The notes below the pieces were generated by a model. The model saw only the letters and a list, made by a program, of their open reading frames with translations. It had not been told where the DNA came from and ran no database searches. A stretch of DNA of 64,000 bases from Hymenobacter aerophilus DSM 13606. GTDB taxonomy: Bacteria; Bacteroidota; Bacteroidia; Cytophagales; Hymenobacteraceae. A program made the translations under genes and the position numbers. The stretch is from positions 186,001 to 250,000 of the forward strand of contig NZ_KB907801.1 in NCBI RefSeq assembly GCF_000382225.1. The letters run 5' to 3'. This document shows positions 43,591 to 52,073 of the stretch, in pieces; position 1 is the first letter of the stretch; every line of letters starts with the position of its first letter.

Positions 43591-45882
43591 CTACTGCTTT
43601 ACAAACCGCTCGTGGAAGGTTTTCTGCCCGTCGCTGACGGTGAGCAGGTACATGCCGCTGGCCAGGTTGGCCACGTCGAGCTGGCCGTTTTCGAAGCGGA
43701 CCTGCGACACCCGGGCACCCCGCAAATCGGTAACCGTAACCGCTACTACCGGCGCCTTGCCGGCCAGCTCAACGCGAAGCACATTGGTGGCCGGGTTGGG
43801 GTACAGCGTCAGGGCCCGGGCAGACTGGCTGTTGCCCAAGGAGGCGCTTTGCGCCGCAACGTACACCTCGGCGCCCGCCGCTAAGCCGGCTCCCTCGGTG
43901 ATGTTGAGGGTGTAGTCCTCGGTTTCGCCGTAGCTGAAATTGCCGCAGCTGGTGGTGGCCGCGTTGTCGCTCATCGTCACGCGCATGCGGGTTTTGCCGG
44001 TTTTGGCCGATGAGGGCACTGTGAAGGTGGCCGAGAGCGTGCCGCTGCTCGATGAGGAGCCCGACACCACCGTTTCGCCGACATCGGTAAAGTCGCCGTC
44101 CTGGTTGTAGTCGATGTAGATGCGCCAGTTCTCGGTGTAAGCCCGCGACGCGAAGCCGGCCGAGATATTGATGGTCTGCGACGAGCCGGCAGCAACGTTC
44201 GTGCTCAGGGCCGTGCCGTCGTAGTAGCCGCCATCTTTGCCCGAACTGCGGTTAATGGAGCCCAGCTTCACCAAATCGATCCACTCGTAGCCCACGTTAT
44301 TGCCTTTGCTGGCGCAGTACACCACCGGCGTGGGTGGGGTAGGCGGCGTAGGCGGGTTGGTAGGTGGCGTGGGCGGGTTGGTAGGCGGCGTGCCGCCGGC
44401 CGGGGCCGTACCCGAAACGGTGAAGGAGCCCAGCGAGCCGTAAGCCGAGTAGCCATCGGTGGCGGGGTTGCCCGCGCCGGTGCCGCTCACCTGCACATAG
44501 TAAGTGCCGGCGGCCAGGTTGGTGCTGAGGGTGGCGTTGAGGTTGCCGCTGGTATCATAGGTGCCCACCGTGGCGCCGTTGCTGTCGAGCAGCCGCACCA
44601 CCACATCGAGGTTGCCGTAGCGGGCCACCGTGTTCACGTTGAAGCTCACCGCGCCGCCGCTGGTGGTAAAGCTGAAGTGGTCCTGGTCGGTGCCCTGCTC
44701 GATGATGCCGTTGCCCGACAAGGCGTTGCCGTTGCGAGTCAGCGCCGTGGCCGCGCCCGTCGAGTTGCCGTGGTCGTCGGCGCGGTAGCCCACGTTGTAG
44801 GTCGAGCTGGTGATGATGGCCAGGTCGTCTTCACGGTTGTTGGCGCTGTTATATTCGCCCTTGCTCCACTGCGTGATGGGCTTGTAGTAGCCCACGCCCA
44901 TAATCGGGGCCCACGAGCCCTGGCCCTGGTAGTAGCCTTCGCTCGGGCTGGTGCGGCCGTCGTGGCTCAGGCCCAGCGTGTGGCCCACCTCGTGCGAGGC
45001 CGCCTCGCCGCCCGATTTAGGGTCGCTCATAAACACCCAGCAGGGCGTGTCGTTGTTGTAGCGGAACGACGTGACGTAGGCCACCCCGCCGGCGCCGGGG
45101 GCGGCCGTGTTAGTGGGCGTCACAATCACGCGCATGCGCATGTTTTTGGGGTAGGCGTTGAATACGGCCAAATCGGTGGTCACATTCAGGTCGAAGGGCC
45201 GGAAATCCTCGCTCACCAGCTCCCAGAACGCCTGTACCTTGGCCGCGTCGTTCTGAATGCCCGAGGGCGCGGCATCAATCGGGTTGCCGTTGTTCCAGGG
45301 CGTACCCGACACGTACTCACCGTCGAGGTCGAGGTAGATGCAGCCGCGGGCCCCGGGCAGACTCTGCAGCGAGGCAACGGCCGCCGCCGTGGCCGTGCCG
45401 CGGTTGGCCGGGGCGGGCGCGGGGGCCTGGTAGCCCAGCGGCTGGTTGTAGTTGATGCAGATTACCTCGTTGATGTCCACCTTCTGCACCTGCGCGTTGC
45501 CCTGGGCGTCGGTCGAGTAGCGGTAGGCCTGCTGGCTGTCGCGCAGCACAATGTTGCCCTCTACCTGCTCGCCATCCACGCGCACAAAAAACGACGAGTT
45601 AGGCACGCCGGCCAGCTCGCCAATCAGATACTCGCCGGTCGAGGCCAGGTCTTCGCGGTAGTTCACCTGGCCGGTGAAGGTGCGGTCGGCGGCCACCCGC
45701 AGCGTTACCCGGGGCTGGGGCTGGCGCTGGGCCAGGTCGGCGGCTACCTGCGTTTCGAGCTGGCGCACCAGCTTCTGAGGGCTGCCCAGCGGGTAGGCCG
45801 GGCCGGCGGGGCGGTTTTGGGCCTGGGCCGCGGATCCGGCGAGTAGGGCCACACCGAGCCCGTAAGCATAAAGCTTGTTCAT
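43591..45882 (-). CDS. secreted zinc metalloprotease with type IX sorting tail
   Basis: The 763-residue protein has a signal peptide (NKLYAYGLGVALLAGSAAQA), a reprolysin-like catalytic site HEVGHTLGLSHDG near residue 295, a pre-peptidase-like beta domain (about 400-500), a PTNPPTPPTNPP linker, a GEVED domain (about 535-680, with YNQDGDFTDVGE and GETEDYTL) and a C-terminal type IX sorting domain (LYPNPATNVLRVEL to the end, FHERFVKQ). The tail directs export through PorW/SprE-linked machinery and loss on secretion. ATG at 45882 is chosen. It probably degrades extracellular protein. Confidence 0.92.
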   Translation of the reverse strand: MNKLYAYGLGVALLAGSAAQAQNRPAGPAYPLGSPQKLVRQLETQVAADLAQRQPQPRVTLRVAADRTFTGQVNYREDLASTGEYLIGELAGVPNSSFFVRVDGEQVEGNIVLRDSQQAYRYSTDAQGNAQVQKVDINEVICINYNQPLGYQAPAPAPANRGTATAAAVASLQSLPGARGCIYLDLDGEYVSGTPWNNGNPIDAAPSGIQNDAAKVQAFWELVSEDFRPFDLNVTTDLAVFNAYPKNMRMRVIVTPTNTAAPGAGGVAYVTSFRYNNDTPCWVFMSDPKSGGEAASHEVGHTLGLSHDGRTSPSEGYYQGQGSWAPIMGVGYYKPITQWSKGEYNSANNREDDLAIITSSTYNVGYRADDHGNSTGAATALTRNGNALSGNGIIEQGTDQDHFSFTTSGGAVSFNVNTVARYGNLDVVVRLLDSNGATVGTYDTSGNLNATLSTNLAAGTYYVQVSGTGAGNPATDGYSAYGSLGSFTVSGTAPAGGTPPTNPPTPPTNPPTPPTPPTPVVYCASKGNNVGYEWIDLVKLGSINRSSGKDGGYYDGTALSTNVAAGSSQTINISAGFASRAYTENWRIYIDYNQDGDFTDVGETVVSGSSSSSGTLSATFTVPSSAKTGKTRMRVTMSDNAATTSCGNFSYGETEDYTLNITEGAGLAAGAEVYVAAQSASLGNSQSARALTLYPNPATNVLRVELAGKAPVVAVTVTDLRGARVSQVRFENGQLDVANLASGMYLLTVSDGQKTFHERFVKQ

Positions 45883-46187
45883 TGGAAAGGAAGAATGGTT
45901 GTGGAAAAGAAAGGGCAGATGAGCGCGGTGGCTGGACGGGCCGCCGCAACTTCCGGTAAATATATTGGTAAACGCCAAATACGCAACTCCGCTGCGTTCT
46001 ATATAGATAATTGATGATTAATGATTTATGTAAATATATAAAGCCTGAATAGAACACCGGAACCACAAAAAGCGCAATTCTGGCTTCTATGTGGGTTTGC
46101 CCTGCTCGGCCGCCTCAGCCGCCCGCCCCCGCGCACCCCCAAATTATGTTATTCCCAGCCCGCCCGGCGCCCTGGCTACTCGCCTTA
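45883..46187. other. upstream region of the secreted protease, AT-rich
   Basis: From 45955 to 46060 the DNA is clearly AT-richer than the surroundings (tatattggtaaacgc, tatatagataattgatgatt). It probably holds the promoter of the minus-strand protease gene, but no TAnnTTTG box is unambiguous. No gene is seen. Confidence 0.5.
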
Positions 46188-46192
46188 AACGA

Positions 46193-46230
46193 CAGCGGCG
46201 ACTGCCCCTTTCGGAACAGTCGCCGCCACT
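46193..46230 (-). terminator. terminator after the cold-shock gene
   Basis: The stem agcggcgactg pairs with cagtcgccgcc around a loop containing tttcgg. The minus strand continues with gtcgttt. Confidence 0.78.
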
Positions 46231-46250
46231 GGTGCTGTAACTGAAGGGCC

Positions 46251-46712
46251 TTAGCCGGCCATCTTCACGTTGAAGGCGCTCGGGCCTTTCTGGCCCATCT
46301 CCACCTCGAAGGTCACTTTGTCGTTTTCCTTGATGGTGAGGCTGCCCAGGTTGTTGGCGTGCACGAACACGCTCTGCTGCGTAGCCGAGTCCTTGATGAA
46401 GCCGTAGCCTTTCGAATCGTTGAAGAAGGTCACCGAGCCGGTGCGGATCGGGTCTTCCTCCTCCATATCCTCCTGCCGGATAGCGCCAATGCGGATGCTT
46501 TCGAGCGGAATCTCCTTCTTTTTCTTGGTCGGATCCGGGGGAGTGTCCACGATGTTACCGTTCTCGTCGACGTAGGCCAACATTTCCTCCAGGCCCTGGC
46601 CCTTGCTGGAATTTGCCAACCGCTCCTCTTTCTTCTCCGCCTTTTCCTGGCGCTTCTTCAGTCGTTTCTTCTCGTTCTCTCTTTTGCCGAAGGTGGCCTG
46701 TGATCTACCCAT
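46251..46712 (-). CDS. cold-shock domain protein with charged N-terminal extension
   Basis: The 153-residue protein ends in a cold-shock domain (about residues 88-153) with RNP1 KGYGFIKD and RNP2 SVFVHANN, which bind single-stranded RNA or DNA. The first 35 residues are strongly basic and helical (RENEKKRLKKRQEKAEKKEE), and a linker (GNIVDTPPDPTKKKKEIPLE) joins them. This long form is common in Bacteroidota. A GAACTTTG box on the minus strand (46808-46815) would give a leader of about 90 nt, as cold-shock genes often have. Confidence 0.9.
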   Translation of the reverse strand: MGRSQATFGKRENEKKRLKKRQEKAEKKEERLANSSKGQGLEEMLAYVDENGNIVDTPPDPTKKKKEIPLESIRIGAIRQEDMEEEDPIRTGSVTFFNDSKGYGFIKDSATQQSVFVHANNLGSLTIKENDKVTFEVEMGQKGPSAFNVKMAG

Positions 46713-47047
46713 ATAGCGTGTTTGATTGATGTCGGAGGCGCCTCTGCGGGGCAGAAGCTGTGATGATAAAAAAGCTGCTTACCTGTCTCAAACAGCCCAA
46801 AATCTAGCAAAGTTCCTATATTGAACTGTGCCGGAATGGGGCGGGCGTCGCGGGGCCGGAAGGCAGGGGCGCCGCCTTGCAAAAAGGCTGAGGGCCGCTG
46901 GCTGAGCCAGCGTGGCCGGGGCTAAGCAACAGCGGCAGGTGTAAAGTTACGGCATAAATCCGGCAAAAGGAATACCCTACGGCTATATTACGGGCCGGCG
47001 GCGGCCGGCGTTCCGGCCGGTACAGTGGTGGTGCCCGGCCGCCGCGC
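46713..47047. other. gap between cold-shock and pseudouridine synthase genes
   Basis: It holds the probable cold-shock gene promoter and leader (46713-46815). The rest is GC-rich with a self-complementary stretch near 46993-47010 (ggccggcgttccggcc) that may act as a terminator for the pseudouridine synthase gene. No gene is seen. Confidence 0.5.
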
Positions 47048-47662
47048 TCAGGCCAGCTGGCTGCCGGCCGGTGCCGGGCCCAGCACCAGCGCCACCACAT
47101 CGGGCACTTCGCGCACCTGCCCGGGGGCCAGGTTCGCCAGCGTTACGCCCCCAATGCGCACGCGCACCAGCCGCAGCGTCGGGAAGCCCACGGCGGCCGT
47201 CATTTTGCGCACCTGGCGGTTTTTGCCCTCCGCCACGCTGATGCTCACCCAGCTGGTGGGGCCGTGGCGGTCGTCGCGGATTTTGCGCGGGCGGGCCGGG
47301 AAATCGGGCGGGGCGGGCAGGCGGAAGGCAGTGCACGGCAGCGTGCGGTACAGGCCGCCTTCCACGCCGATATCAACGCCCGACTGCAGCAGGGCCACGG
47401 CTTCGTCGGTAATCAGGCCATCAACCTGGGCGTAATATTCCTTCTCCACATCCTTGCGGCGGATTCGCTCGCTGGCCAGCCCATCGGTGGTGAGCAGCAG
47501 CAGGCCCTCGCTGTGCTCGTCGAGACGGCCCACGGCCATGGTGCCGGCCGGAAAATCGTGCAGCTCGCCCAGAAACCGCTTTTTACGGGCCTCGCGGGCA
47601 TCTTCGCTACGGAACTGGCTCAGGTAGCCAAACGGCTTGTTCAGCAGGAAGTGACGGTGCAT
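47048..47662 (-). CDS. rRNA pseudouridine synthase, RluE/RsuA type
   Basis: It converts a uridine in rRNA to pseudouridine. The 204-residue protein has the start HRHFLLNKPFGYLSQF, the catalytic motif VGRLDEHSEGLLLLTTDG (Asp), KEYYAQVDG and the C-terminal GKNRQVRKMTAAVGFPTLRL. There is no N-terminal S4 domain, as in RluE. The exact target uridine cannot be set from the sequence. ATG at 47662 is used. Confidence 0.9.
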   Translation of the reverse strand: MHRHFLLNKPFGYLSQFRSEDAREARKKRFLGELHDFPAGTMAVGRLDEHSEGLLLLTTDGLASERIRRKDVEKEYYAQVDGLITDEAVALLQSGVDIGVEGGLYRTLPCTAFRLPAPPDFPARPRKIRDDRHGPTSWVSISVAEGKNRQVRKMTAAVGFPTLRLVRVRIGGVTLANLAPGQVREVPDVVALVLGPAPAGSQLA

Positions 47663-47756
47663 AGGGTGCGCTGATAACTAGTGGCCGCGGGCTGTGGCGG
47701 CCGCACTACGGGTGGGGCGTGGTGCAAAGAAAGCGCATAAAACCCGCCCTGCCGGC

Positions 47757-48407
47757 CTACTTGCGGCGGTTCTGGATGTCGCTTGCCCCGGAGGCGCTGG
47801 CTTTGAGCTGCTCGGCCGACACGTAGGCATCGGACGAGCCGCTGGCCTGCACCTCGGCGTAGCGGCTCTGCAGGCCGGTGGCGCTATAGTCGCTGCTGCC
47901 GCTGAGACGGACCTGCTGGCGTTCGGCCCGGCCCTTGAGCTTGATGTCGGAGGCGCCGCTGGCCGTAACGGTGAGCTGCCTGGCGTTCAGGCCCAGGGTG
48001 ATGTCGGAAGCGCCGCTGGCTACGATGGTGAAACTATCAGCCTCGAAGGTGGAGGTGCTGGTAATGTCGGAGGCGCCGCTGCTGCGCAGGCCGCTCAGGC
48101 GCGGGCAGCTCACGTGCACCGTTACCTTGCGGTTGTTGAAGAGGTTGCGGGGCGCGTCTTTGTCGCGGTAAATAGTGAGTACGCCATCCCGGACTTCCGT
48201 TTTGATGTAGCGTTCCAGTTCTGGCTCCGTCACCACTTTTACGCTGGTAGTGGGGCCCTGCGTCAGCACCACGTCGCAGGCGCCGCTGGCCGAGAGTTGC
48301 TCAAAATTGCCCACCTGGCGAAGCTGCTGCGCCAGGCTGCTACCGGTGGCAAGAAGGCCCAGAAAAGCGGCACCAGCAATGTTTTTCAGCAGAAGATGCG
48401 TACGCAT
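47757..48407 (-). CDS. DUF2807 (GIN domain) secreted protein
   Basis: The 216-residue protein has a signal peptide (LLLKNIAGAAFLGLLATGSS) and a right-handed beta-helix-like repeat region. The motif SGASDI or SGSSD recurs with a spacing of about 20-22 residues (SSGASDI, ASGASDI three times, SGSSDYS, SGSSDAY, ASGASDI), which places each strand turn on the other. DUF2807 proteins are abundant in Bacteroidota; the function is unknown. It is divergent from the next lipoprotein gene. Confidence 0.85.
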   Translation of the reverse strand: MRTHLLLKNIAGAAFLGLLATGSSLAQQLRQVGNFEQLSASGACDVVLTQGPTTSVKVVTEPELERYIKTEVRDGVLTIYRDKDAPRNLFNNRKVTVHVSCPRLSGLRSSGASDITSTSTFEADSFTIVASGASDITLGLNARQLTVTASGASDIKLKGRAERQQVRLSGSSDYSATGLQSRYAEVQASGSSDAYVSAEQLKASASGASDIQNRRK

Positions 48408-48628
48408 GGCAAGGGGGATTAGGAGGTTGGAGAAAGGTGAGCTGACCCGGTAGATGCGGCCAGTGGCCCAACGGTTGCCCGGCCCGCCAACAACTTCAGC
48501 CAGTCCCCCGAAAAGCCCTTCTAAATGGGGCAGATTATAACCTCAATCCGGCGGCTGCCGTATCAGGCCCCAGTATAGCCGCCAGCCTATATCCGGCCGC
48601 GCGGTTTCTTTAACCTGAACTCTTTCTT

Positions 48629-49261
48629 ATGAATAAGTCACTGCTTTTCCTCTCCGCTGCGGCCAGCCTGGCCGTGGTTTCCTGCAACCAGGACAAACAG
48701 GCCGCCGTTGATGCCGCCGTTACGCCCTCGGCCGATACGGCCGTGGTGATGAACGACAACATGGACTACCGCGCCGATGCCGACCGCACGGTGACCCAGA
48801 TTGCCGACGACCTCGACCTCGACGATACCAGCACCGTGTCCACCATCGGCCGCGGCTACTACGACCGGGGCCGCCGCTTTGCCGAGGTAAACAACCAGTA
48901 CAAAACCGACACGACGGGCTTTTACGCTGCCCAGCGCAGCGTGAACGACGAAACCGATAATACGGTGAAAGGTGTGGTAACCGAAGATCAGTACAACACC
49001 TACACCAGCAACCGCGGCACCTACTACGCCGGCACGCCCTACACGCCCGCTCCGGCTCCCGTAGCAAAGGCCGCTCCCGCCAAGCCCGCCGGCCCAACGA
49101 TTGTAAAGCGTGAAAAGCGCCTCGGCGGCGACACCAAAATCACCTACTCGAACGGCAAAGTCATCAAGATTGACAAGGATGGCGACACCAAAGTGAAGTA
49201 CTCCGACGGCACCAAGGTGAAAACCGACGCCGACGACGGCAACGTGAAGATCAAAGACTAG
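48629..49261 (+). CDS. hypothetical lipoprotein
   Basis: The 210-residue protein has a lipoprotein signal (LLFLSAAASLAVVSC), an acidic middle (DLDLDDTSTVSTIGRGYYDR), a Pro/Ala linker (TPAPAPVAKAAPAKPAGP) and a C-terminal repeat of short strands (KITYSNGKVIKIDKDG, TKVKYSDGTKVKTD). I do not recognise a family. A cell-surface or periplasmic role is likely. A strong terminator follows. Confidence 0.65.
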   Translation: MNKSLLFLSAAASLAVVSCNQDKQAAVDAAVTPSADTAVVMNDNMDYRADADRTVTQIADDLDLDDTSTVSTIGRGYYDRGRRFAEVNNQYKTDTTGFYAAQRSVNDETDNTVKGVVTEDQYNTYTSNRGTYYAGTPYTPAPAPVAKAAPAKPAGPTIVKREKRLGGDTKITYSNGKVIKIDKDGDTKVKYSDGTKVKTDADDGNVKIKD

Positions 49262-49279
49262 TTCTCTGACTCATAGACT

Positions 49280-49330
49280 ATCAACGCAACGCCCCCGTCC
49301 GGACATTCCGGGCGGGGGCGTTGCGTTGAT
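49280..49330 (+). terminator. strong terminator after the lipoprotein gene
   Basis: The perfect 18-bp arms atcaacgcaacgcccccg and cgggggcgttgcgttgat enclose a 15-nt loop. The T-run is not prominent, so part of its role may be transcript protection. Confidence 0.8.
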
Positions 49331-49414
49331 AACAGGCTGAATTAGGCGGTTATTGGCGCTTAAACAGGTAGCTACCGCCGCGTGAATGCGTGCCGTAGGG
49401 CGTCATTCCGCACC

Positions 49415-50506
49415 TTATTTCATCACCCCAAACGTGCGCAACTCGGCCTCTATTTGCCGGTTCCAACGGGCCTGGGCGGCGGCATCGGTGCCGTTGTGAG
49501 TTTCGCGGTCGTACTGGTCCTGCAGGCGGTTCATCTCGCGAAACGAATCCAGGTAGTGCCAGCCCAGCTGGCTCTGATAGTCGGCTGCCGTGAGGCTGTC
49601 GGGGGTAAGCTTGCGCCGAAACCGCTCGGCCACCAGCCGCACCAGATCGAAGTGGCGCTGCTCGTGCAGCAGGTTGGAGGGCGTGCGCTGCCCCTCGGCC
49701 ACCCACGACGAGCTGCGCACTACAAACACCTGCAACCTGATATCGAGCGCCAGCACGCCGCCCTGCATCCGCGGGCGGGCCTGATAGCCGAAGCTCGGGA
49801 AGATGGCCGCCGCGTACTGGCCCCGGGGACGGGCGGTGCCCATGAAATCGGCCCAGACCAGGGGCTGGGCCGGGTCGTAGAACAGCGTATCGGGCTCGGT
49901 CAGGCGGGTGTCGTAGCGAAAGGTGGGCTGCACGGCCGTAGCCAGTCGTACATCGTGCGCGGCAGCCGCGCCCAGCCAGCCATTGAAGTAGCGCAGGCTG
50001 CCCGACAGCGCCTGGGCCAGCGCAGTTTCCACCACGGCCCGGTCGGGACGGGCGCGGCCGTAGCGGGCCGCGCCGCGGTACTCGGTGAGCGTAAGCGTTT
50101 GGCCGGCGGCGTTCTGCCACTCGAAAGCCAGATGCAGCGTAATGGTGCCGGTGGCAGTGGCCGCGTTAGGACCAAGCGTTTCGCGCACCTGCAGCGCCAG
50201 CACCCGGAGCGTGATGGGGTAGCGGGCCGTTGAGGGAGCAGGCAGCGAGGCGGCGGCAAATTGCTGCAGCGCCGCTACCGTGCCATTGCGCAGCTCTACC
50301 GGCCGGGGCGTGGCGTTGGCGGCCGGGCCGGCCGCCGGCAGCAACGCCGCCACCGGCGGACGGCCCGGTCGCTCGTCGCGCACGGCGGCTACCCGAAACA
50401 GCACCGGCCCGAATTTGGCCGGCACGGGCCGCAGTGCCAGCGGGGCCTCGGGGGCGGGCCGCAGCAAACTCAGCAGCAGCAATAAAAACAGGTTCAGCGT
50501 CGGCAT
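49415..50506 (-). CDS. secreted DUF922-like protein with HEQRH motif
   Basis: The 363-residue protein starts with a signal-like segment (LNLFLLLLLSLLRPAPEAPL). Near residue 270 is NLLHEQRHFDLVRLVAERF, a HExxH zinc-binding pattern as in DUF922 putative proteases. The N-terminal half is a beta-rich domain with a Val/Ala-rich repeat (TATGTITLHLAFEWQNAAG). Protease activity is not shown. The stop is at 49415; the gene is convergent with the lipoprotein gene. Confidence 0.65.
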   Translation of the reverse strand: MPTLNLFLLLLLSLLRPAPEAPLALRPVPAKFGPVLFRVAAVRDERPGRPPVAALLPAAGPAANATPRPVELRNGTVAALQQFAAASLPAPSTARYPITLRVLALQVRETLGPNAATATGTITLHLAFEWQNAAGQTLTLTEYRGAARYGRARPDRAVVETALAQALSGSLRYFNGWLGAAAAHDVRLATAVQPTFRYDTRLTEPDTLFYDPAQPLVWADFMGTARPRGQYAAAIFPSFGYQARPRMQGGVLALDIRLQVFVVRSSSWVAEGQRTPSNLLHEQRHFDLVRLVAERFRRKLTPDSLTAADYQSQLGWHYLDSFREMNRLQDQYDRETHNGTDAAAQARWNRQIEAELRTFGVMK

Positions 50507-50582
50507 CAGTCAGCAGACACCCGCGGCCCGCTGCTTGTTCCTGGGATGGGGTGACGAGTAATGGCGTGGTAGGGAAAAAGGG

Positions 50583-50675
50583 TGTCATCCTGAGCGCAGC
50601 GAAGGACCTGTACAGAAGGTACTATTTGACGTTAGCTTCTGTATAGGTCCTTCGCTGTGCTCAGGATGACAAACG
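50583..50675. repeat. palindromic repeat, tcatcctgagc family (copy 2)
   Basis: The arms gtcatcctgagcgcagcg and its continuation aaggacctgtacagaag pair with cttctgtataggtccttcgc and tgtgctcaggatgac. Compared with copy 1 there is one g/t change in each arm. It lies between the DUF922 gene and the AraC gene, both on the minus strand. Confidence 0.88.
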
Positions 50676-50699
50676 GGTTCATCACCTCATCACCCAGAA

Positions 50700-51572
50700 T
50701 CACCCGCCCAAGCGCTGGCGGCGGTACTCGGTGGGGCTTTGGCCGGTGAACTTGCGGAAGGTTTTGTTGAAGTGCGACAGGTTGTTGAACCCGCAGGCGT
50801 AGCAGACCTGCGTCACGGCCAGGTCGTCGTCGAGCAACAGGCGGCAGGCCTGGCCCACGCGGTACTCCTGCACGAAATCGGTGAGCGTGTGGCGGGTCAT
50901 CTTCTTGAAGTAGCGGCAGAAGGCCGGCACCGACAGGTAGGCCACATCGGCCACCTCCTGCACCGAGAGCGTGGCGCGCTGGTAGTTCTGCTCCACAAAC
51001 TGGTACACCCGGCTCAGGCGCTGCTGCTCCTTGCCGCTCAGGCCCTGGCCGCCAGTGCCGGCGTGCAGCGGCTGGCAGTCGGGGGTGGGCGCCGCCTGGG
51101 CCAGCTGCTGCAAGGCCTGCAGCAGCAGCAGCAGCCGGGCAAAGGGCGGGGCCGTGAGCAGCTGGCGCAGCAGCGGGCCCACCGCCTGGCGGGTGGCCGC
51201 CCCAAACGAAAGCCCCTCGTGCGAGCGGGCCAGCAGCTGCCGGATGGCCACCATCTCCGACCGCTCCCAGAAATCGGGGCCCAGAAAATCGCCGCGCAGC
51301 TGCACCACAATTTCCTCGAAGGGCGTGCCTACGGGCTGGCCGTAGCTGAAGGTGAGGTGCGGCAAATCGGGCCCGATGAGCACCAGCTCGCCATCCTCGA
51401 AGCGCGAAATGTGCTGGCCGATGTGGCGCCGGCCGTGGCCCTTCGGAATGTACACCAGCTCGTACTCGGGGTGGTAGTGCCAGATTAGCTCGGCCTTGCT
51501 GACCTGGGTGTAATGGAGCAGCGTAAACGAGCTGTCGGCGGTGGGGTGGATGGGCTCAAATTGTAACTTCAC
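50700..51572 (-). CDS. AraC-family transcriptional regulator
   Basis: The protein has an N-terminal cupin-like sensing domain (YHPEYELVYIPKGHGRRHIG) and a C-terminal double helix-turn-helix (LSVQEVADVAYLSVPAFCRY and AVTQVCYACGFNNLSHFNKT, with FRKFTGQSPTEYRR). GTG at 51572 gives a start MKLQFEPIHP, which is typical in this group; GTG at 51620 would add 16 residues. The regulated gene is unknown; the TPR gene downstream on the other strand is one candidate. Confidence 0.85.
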   Translation of the reverse strand: MKLQFEPIHPTADSSFTLLHYTQVSKAELIWHYHPEYELVYIPKGHGRRHIGQHISRFEDGELVLIGPDLPHLTFSYGQPVGTPFEEIVVQLRGDFLGPDFWERSEMVAIRQLLARSHEGLSFGAATRQAVGPLLRQLLTAPPFARLLLLLQALQQLAQAAPTPDCQPLHAGTGGQGLSGKEQQRLSRVYQFVEQNYQRATLSVQEVADVAYLSVPAFCRYFKKMTRHTLTDFVQEYRVGQACRLLLDDDLAVTQVCYACGFNNLSHFNKTFRKFTGQSPTEYRRQRLGG

Positions 51573-52073
51573 GGCGCGAAATGGTGCCTCAATGGCAGAG
51601 TGGGAGCGTGAAGTTAACACCTTTGGTCAATCAGGCACTAAGAATGGCGAATAAAGCAGTAGTTATCTGGCTGAGGCTTAACGACCTTTGCAGAGTAGAA
51701 TCGGCTTTCGGGCCGGGCGGTAGCCGCCCAGGCCCTCCACAGCCGGTTTTTACAACAGCAATACCCCGGTGCCGGCCCGGCGCCGCGCCCCGACCAAGAA
51801 TCTGCAACTTCTTGGCCATCGGGGCGGGCTTAAGGGAAAAGGCCGGCTACCGTGTCAGATAGAAGAGCGGAGGCGGATTCCGCATCCGGCATCCAGCGAC
51901 TTTGGGTGGGAATTTTAGTCGCTGGCCGTTTCCCAGGCCTTTCTGAGGGCTGGAAAACGCAAAAGAGGTTGAGGCTGTGGGAGCTTCAGCCTCTTTTTTT
52001 TGTTAGGTGCCGTATGAGGTGGAGCTTCCCCCGTCTTTTTGCTCGTAATTTGGGCCGATCCTAGCTGTACCGT
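51573..52073. other. 500-bp gap with orphan promoter boxes and a terminator
   Basis: It contains CACCTTTG (51619-51626) and GACCTTTG (51683-51690) boxes on the plus strand and a hairpin followed by ttttttt at 51962-52001. No convincing reading frame lies between, so a small untranslated RNA is possible. The TPR gene starts at 52074 and has no obvious promoter of its own. Confidence 0.45.
51962..52001 (+). terminator. terminator without an obvious upstream gene
   Basis: aaagaggttgaggct pairs with agcttcagcctctt, with one G-U pair and one mismatch, followed by ttttttt. Confidence 0.75.

Noticed and set aside
51852..52064. 70-codon plus-strand frame in the AraC-TPR gap
   Set aside because: It runs through the terminator hairpin and T-run and has no recognisable features.
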